Assembly: GCA_018901125.1 (NCBI GenBank) | Contig: JAHIFE010000233.1 | Location: 1 to 57,992, forward strand | Reading direction: 5' to 3' | Length of the DNA: 57,992 nt | DNA from: Pseudomonadota bacterium | Lineage (GTDB): Bacteria > Desulfobacterota > Desulfobacteria > Desulfobacterales > RPRI01 | Shown: piece after piece, positions 54,578-57,992 of the stretch | How the letters are laid out: each line of letters starts with the position of its first letter | Position numbering within the stretch: position 1 is the stretch's first letter | Program-made: the position numbers and the translations under genes | Notes under the pieces: generated by a model | The model's input: the letters and a program-made list of their open reading frames with translations, nothing else | Databases searched by the model: none | What the model was told of the DNA's origin: nothing

Positions 54578-54718
54578 GGGCTTGTGGTTCCAAGGTTCAT
54601 GGTTTATAGGTTCACAGTTCCAAGGGTTCACAGTTCACGGTTGATTGCCTTGAGATCTTCTAAGTTTTCAATTTTCATAACTTAACCGTGAACCCTAAAA
54701 CCTTGAACCCTAATGTTT
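54578..54718. repeat. GGTTCA/TGAACC simple repeat between btuF and btuC
   Basis: Words such as GGTTCCAAGGTTCATGG and CAGTTCACGG repeat, then appear in complement as AACCGTGAACC and CCTTGAACCC, so the stretch can fold on itself. Relatives are at 39541-39590. It fills the 132-bp gap between btuF and btuC and can be read as spurious N-terminal codons of btuC. Confidence 0.65.
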
Positions 54719-55735
54719 GTCAAAGAGTTCCGGATGTATTATTTTAACCAGCATTTCCAGGCCATCCACCAGTCTGGGTGTGGGACGATCCAATATATTT
54801 GAGTCAACAAGATAAATACGGTTATTTTTTACTGCCGGCAAATCCTTCCAGCGACTCCAGTCGGCCTTTACTTTTTCAAAAATCTCACCTCTTGCCATTG
54901 ACGTAATAATAAAAACTTCCGGGGCCATTCCCAAAACCTGCTCTCTTGAATATCTTGGATAAGGAATCGGCCCCTCAGTAAGATTCTGCCCTCCTGCACG
55001 CGTAATAAGCTCATGGATAAATGTATGCGCGCCTACAGAGACAATGGGAGCAATTCCAATCTGGAAGAAGACTCGAGGCCTATATTTGGTTTTTAAAACA
55101 AGCGCATTAACCCTTTCTGTTCTGGCATACATATTGTCAACCAGCGATTTAGCCTTCTCATGAACTCCAAGGAGTTTTCCGATTTCAACAACAGTTTCCA
55201 TTACAGATTCGATGTTTTTAGGGTTTACAGCATAAACCGGTATATTAAGGGACTCAAGCTGCTGCACAGTATTTCTGGAATTCCCGTCTTTTATGGCAAT
55301 ACATAAATCCGGTTTTAAAGCCACGATTTTTTCAAGATCCAGATTCACATAAGAACCCACAATAGCAATCTTTTCTGCCTCGGCAGGAAAATCGGAAAAC
55401 TGGGTAACTCCTTTTAAGCGATGTTCCTGCCCCAGAGCAAAAACAATCTCGGTTATGCTTGGTGCAAGGGCTACAATCCTTTGTGGATTTGAAGGAATAG
55501 TAACAGAACGTCCCACTTGATCGATAACGGTTCTGGTACCGGACCAAGCACTGGTTGCAAACAGGCAAACCAAAAAAGCAACAGTAAAGATCCGGTAAAA
55601 AGTCAGAAAAAACCATTTTTCGTTATTCCGGCGAAGGCCGGAAACCCGTAAATCCAATATGTTCCGGATACCGGCTTTCGCCGGTATGACGGTTCTTGGA
55701 TTCTTTAACAATTCATCAATTATAATAAATTTCAT
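54710..55735 (-). CDS. btuF: Corrinoid-type periplasmic substrate-binding protein
   Basis: A 341-aa protein with a class III binding-protein fold: VIDQVGRSVTIPSNPQRIVALAPSITEIVFALG (in parts), VGSYVNLDLEKIVALKPDLCIA, then a long helix and GAHTFIHELITRAGGQNL. It delivers ligand to BtuCD. The hydrophobic export segment FTVAFLVCLFATSAWS is at about 50-65, unusually far from the start. Between the ATG at 55735 and that segment lies a REP-like insertion translated as VIPAKAGIRNILDLRVSG. No ribosome site precedes 55735, so the true start is uncertain. Confidence 0.85.
   Translation of the reverse strand: MKFIIIDELLKNPRTVIPAKAGIRNILDLRVSGLRRNNEKWFFLTFYRIFTVAFLVCLFATSAWSGTRTVIDQVGRSVTIPSNPQRIVALAPSITEIVFALGQEHRLKGVTQFSDFPAEAEKIAIVGSYVNLDLEKIVALKPDLCIAIKDGNSRNTVQQLESLNIPVYAVNPKNIESVMETVVEIGKLLGVHEKAKSLVDNMYARTERVNALVLKTKYRPRVFFQIGIAPIVSVGAHTFIHELITRAGGQNLTEGPIPYPRYSREQVLGMAPEVFIITSMARGEIFEKVKADWSRWKDLPAVKNNRIYLVDSNILDRPTPRLVDGLEMLVKIIHPELFDKH
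55620..55697. repeat. REP-like palindromic element inside the 5' end of btuF
   Basis: CGTTATTCCGGCGAAGGCCGGA at one end and its imperfect complement CCGGCTTTCGCCGGTATGACGG at the other (about 20 bp each) make a palindromic unit of about 78 bp. Read leftward it codes the VIPAKAG peptide. The MITE at 19398-19610 contains a related core. Confidence 0.8.
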
Positions 55736-55771
55736 CGTTCAACAATAACCAATATCATCAAAATGGTCAAA

Positions 55772-57811
55772 TCATTCTGATGAACCGCTCTTTCTTGCAT
55801 GAATACCGTTTAACAATGAATTTAAAGCCATATCAACAACAACAGGCAAATCTATTCCGGCAAGATAATCCTTATCTTCAGTTATTTTATGTCCGGCGAT
55901 TTCTTCTTCCACCTGCTTGCACCATAATTCATAAGAACTCAGATCATTAATAAGGCCTTTTTCATAATCATCACTTAAAGCAAAAGATGCTTTTATAAAA
56001 GAAGCATAACGGGGTTGCAGCAAAAGATCTTCGAATTCGCCTACCATACCGGATTCTCCGGAGCTGCATTCACATCCGTATGCAGTAAGTATCTCAAACA
56101 CACTTAAGTTTCTGTCTCGCAATCTCGAAAAAACATTACGATCTGCAACCATTCCATTTTGCTTATATATTGCTTCATAAACTCCCTCATAAACTGCTTT
56201 TGCGATTAATTCACCCAGTTTGGTATGACCTCCGGCATTTTTCAATTCCTTTCCGGAACCCCCTACAACCAGAATGTTATCCGTACCTGTTCCTGTGGCC
56301 TGATTAGCAATAGGAGTATAAGTACTTCTCGCATCAAGATCCTGCATAACAGCACTCTTGGCTTCTGTAGCCGAGATGATAGCTCTTGTCATGGCCCTTG
56401 GAGTAAGCTTCATATTTGTTAAAATTATGATATTTATTGTTCCCGGTTCATAAAACATGCCTTCATCCACCGACATCCGCATAGCATTTGATTTCACACC
56501 TGCAGTTACCAGAGCATAGACAACCATATCTTTAAATTCTTTGCGTTTAACCGCCAGATTGTCCATATCCGCTCCGGTGAAGAGAAAACTTGAGTCTTTT
56601 AATGATTTTCCAATGACTTTATAAACATGATCCCGTTGCACCTCAAAACCTTCATCATGCCCTATATTCCAGCAAGGCGGAGGAGAATAATGATTGCCAA
56701 CTGTTTTTATCCCATTACGCTGGCCTTCAAGTGTCGAAACTACAGAAAGCGGTTTTTTAAATTCCACTACCAGTGTCTTGTTATCAAAATCATAAATTTT
56801 GCTGTAATCAATATGTATATCTTTTATATAATCCAAATCCACATCGATTTTTTTTGATTTAAAAACCTTTTCTTCCAATACAAATTTTGAAGCATCGGAA
56901 AACTCTTCGCCGTAAATTCTTGCAGAAAGCCATGAAACAAAATATCCCGAATTTACGGAAGCCCTGCAAGTCAATTCACAGGGAAAATTGTAAATCCTAT
57001 GGTTTTTTACCGCATCCACATCTTTCCAGCCCGGCTCATTAAACATTCCCTCAGCTTTTTTTGTGTCGCCGCCACAGCCATAAATTACCTGGGGGTTGAA
57101 TTTGATCCATTCCTCTTTAGTAACAGATACTATTTTTCCCTTTTTATTAAGTACAGGAGCAATACCTCCTGCAAGACGTATAAGCTCGTTTTGAAACGAA
57201 TCATCCCCGGGAGTCATTATTGTATCTTTTCCCATAAGCCTTATTACTCTTTGTTTCTTTGATTCAGGAATTCGGCCTGTTTTTTTTGAGATAAGCTCAA
57301 ATTCTTCTTTGATTTGTCCTACAATCTTTTTTGCTTCATCTTCTTTATTAAAAATTTTACCCAATGTATAAATCACATCAAAGGAGTCTAATACGGAATC
57401 GTGCTCAAGATTGATCAATAAGCATTTCTTATCTTTAAATTTTTCAATCACTTTTTTTTGCAACTTTGAATAGAAGATAACATCAGGATTTATCTTTTCA
57501 ATCTTATCAATAGAAGGTGAAAAGAATCCCCCAACAATCTCTTTTTTGCTTACCTCAGGAGGAGAAGTATCATAAATAGTCACAGCCTTGAGATTGTCTG
57601 ATGCACCAAGTTTAAAAATTATTTCGCTAACTGATGGAACAAGGGATACTACTGATGATGGTGTTTTATTTATATTTATTTTATTGCCGGAGTGATCGAT
57701 AAATTCGAGAGGATATGAAAACACCGATGTGGCAAAAAATAATGCAAACATAAAGCTAATAACAACTAATTTATATTTTATCATCCGAACACGTTTATAT
57801 AAGTTAATCAA
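55772..57811 (-). CDS. Exported BtuF-CbiZ fusion: corrinoid-binding domain plus adenosylcobinamide amidohydrolase
   Basis: The 679-aa protein starts with a signal peptide (RMIKYKLVVISFMFALFF, cut near VFS). Residues about 35-315 are a BtuF-type binding domain: FIDHSGNKININKTPSSVVSLVPSVSEIIF (in parts), VGGFFSPSIDKIEKINPDVI and NELIRLAGGIAPVL. Residues about 355-550 match CbiZ amidohydrolases: KTVGNHYSPPPCWNIGHDEGF, TAGVKSNAMRMSVDEG, NIIILTNMKLTPRAMTRAI, SATEAKSAVMQDLDARS, QATGTGTDNILVVGG and TKLGELIAKAVYEGVYEA. CbiZ removes the lower-ligand side chain of (pseudo)cobinamides for remodelling. The last 120 residues are unassigned. A TTG at 57811 follows GGAAGG; an ATG at 57784 is possible. Confidence 0.85.
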   Translation of the reverse strand: MINLYKRVRMIKYKLVVISFMFALFFATSVFSYPLEFIDHSGNKININKTPSSVVSLVPSVSEIIFKLGASDNLKAVTIYDTSPPEVSKKEIVGGFFSPSIDKIEKINPDVIFYSKLQKKVIEKFKDKKCLLINLEHDSVLDSFDVIYTLGKIFNKEDEAKKIVGQIKEEFELISKKTGRIPESKKQRVIRLMGKDTIMTPGDDSFQNELIRLAGGIAPVLNKKGKIVSVTKEEWIKFNPQVIYGCGGDTKKAEGMFNEPGWKDVDAVKNHRIYNFPCELTCRASVNSGYFVSWLSARIYGEEFSDASKFVLEEKVFKSKKIDVDLDYIKDIHIDYSKIYDFDNKTLVVEFKKPLSVVSTLEGQRNGIKTVGNHYSPPPCWNIGHDEGFEVQRDHVYKVIGKSLKDSSFLFTGADMDNLAVKRKEFKDMVVYALVTAGVKSNAMRMSVDEGMFYEPGTINIIILTNMKLTPRAMTRAIISATEAKSAVMQDLDARSTYTPIANQATGTGTDNILVVGGSGKELKNAGGHTKLGELIAKAVYEGVYEAIYKQNGMVADRNVFSRLRDRNLSVFEILTAYGCECSSGESGMVGEFEDLLLQPRYASFIKASFALSDDYEKGLINDLSSYELWCKQVEEEIAGHKITEDKDYLAGIDLPVVVDMALNSLLNGIHARKSGSSE

Positions 57812-57828
57812 ATACTACCTTCCTTTCA

Positions 57829-57992
57829 CTAAAATCTAACTTTCACACCGGCATAGCCTGAAAGACCGGGCTTGGCATAACTCCAGGCTTCTTCGTAATA
57901 TTCGTCAAAAAGATTGTCAACTCGGCCATAAACTTGGAAATGATCATTGATATCATAAGACGCTGAAACATTGACCAGCGTATATGAATCGA
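57829..57992 (-). CDS. btuB: TonB-dependent outer-membrane receptor, C-terminal end (cut by window edge)
   Basis: Only the last 54 codons are inside the window. They read DSYTLVNVSASYDINDHFQ, then VYGRVDNLFDEYYEEAWSYA, and end GYAGVKVRF-stop. Alternating beta strands, the NLFDxxY motif and the terminal Phe are the standard end of TonB-dependent receptors. Its place at the head of a btuFCD-exbBD-tonB operon suggests BtuB (corrinoid uptake); this is inferred from context. The stop codon is 17 bp before the next gene's start. Confidence 0.8.
   Translation of the reverse strand, partial: DSYTLVNVSASYDINDHFQVYGRVDNLFDEYYEEAWSYAKPGLSGYAGVKVRF

Noticed and set aside
55332-55616. Alternative minus-strand frame starting MVFSDFLPDLYCC at the btuF 5' end
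   Set aside because: It is the shifted frame of the BtuF signal-peptide region and does not continue into a known domain. It was considered as a possible frameshifted start.
1-57992. CRISPR array, prophage, retron or toxin-antitoxin system
   Set aside because: I looked for regularly spaced repeats, reverse transcriptase motifs, phage structural genes and paired small genes. None was seen apart from the tandem ankyrin codons, which are coding.

Overview
The window looks like a chromosomal segment of an anaerobic, autotrophic or acetate-oxidising sulfate reducer of the Desulfobacterales type (Desulfobacterota). This is inferred from gene content, not from a search. It holds a complete bacterial acs/cdh set for the carbonyl branch of the Wood-Ljungdahl pathway, anaerobic (cobalt-early) cobalamin synthesis with a CbiK chelatase, AT-rich intergenic DNA, and many REP/MITE-like and REP-associated transposase remnants. 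No rRNA, tRNA or CRISPR array was recognised.

Layout. (1) 1-12.3 kb: the 5' end of fhs on the minus strand, then rightward acsV, acsD, acsA(cooS), acsB, acsC and acsE, a clear terminator, and a DUF3786 gene. AcsD carries a long Ala/Lys/Glu-rich tail. (2) 12.5-19.0 kb: accessory membrane and signalling genes: a probable pentameric ligand-gated-channel-like protein, two membrane proteins of unknown function, an exported or anchored ankyrin protein and a FIST sensor protein. (3) 19.1-30.7 kb: mobile and repeat-rich DNA. A 213-bp MITE-like element has inserted into the start of a GIY-YIG gene, with 16-bp terminal repeats and a 10-bp target duplication. A CHAT-TPR lipoprotein, a small secreted protein, a complete IS66-family element (8-bp duplication), a Y1 transposase remnant, a zinc-phospholipase-C-like secreted protein and a PreA/dihydroorotate-dehydrogenase-like flavoprotein follow. 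(4) 30.8-41.1 kb: one leftward cobalt-uptake and corrin-ring operon, cbiM-(cbiN-like)-cbiQ-cbiO-cbiK-cbiL-cbiC-cbiD-cbiET-cbiF-cbiG-cbiH, headed by a cobalamin riboswitch and an intrinsic terminator. (5) 41.3-49.1 kb: a leftward type I restriction-modification operon hsdR-hsdM-yhcG-like nuclease-hsdS. The end of hsdS is overwritten by a repeat derived from a REP-associated transposase. A second copy of that repeat lies beyond a triosephosphate-isomerase-like gene that lacks the catalytic Glu. (6) 49.4-58.0 kb: a leftward corrinoid uptake and salvage operon: btuB (3' end only), a btuF-cbiZ fusion, btuF, btuC, btuD, exbB, exbD, tonB, a small gene and cbiA.

How it fits together. The acs enzymes depend on a corrinoid iron-sulfur protein, and two other blocks supply cobalamin: de novo synthesis with cobalt import under riboswitch control, and TonB-driven import of corrinoids with remodelling. 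The exported BtuF-CbiZ fusion is the most unusual protein, because it implies that corrinoid side-chain amidohydrolysis occurs in the periplasm, coupled to capture for import. The mobile DNA has changed coding regions visibly in at least three places: the GIY-YIG gene, hsdS and the 5' end of btuF.
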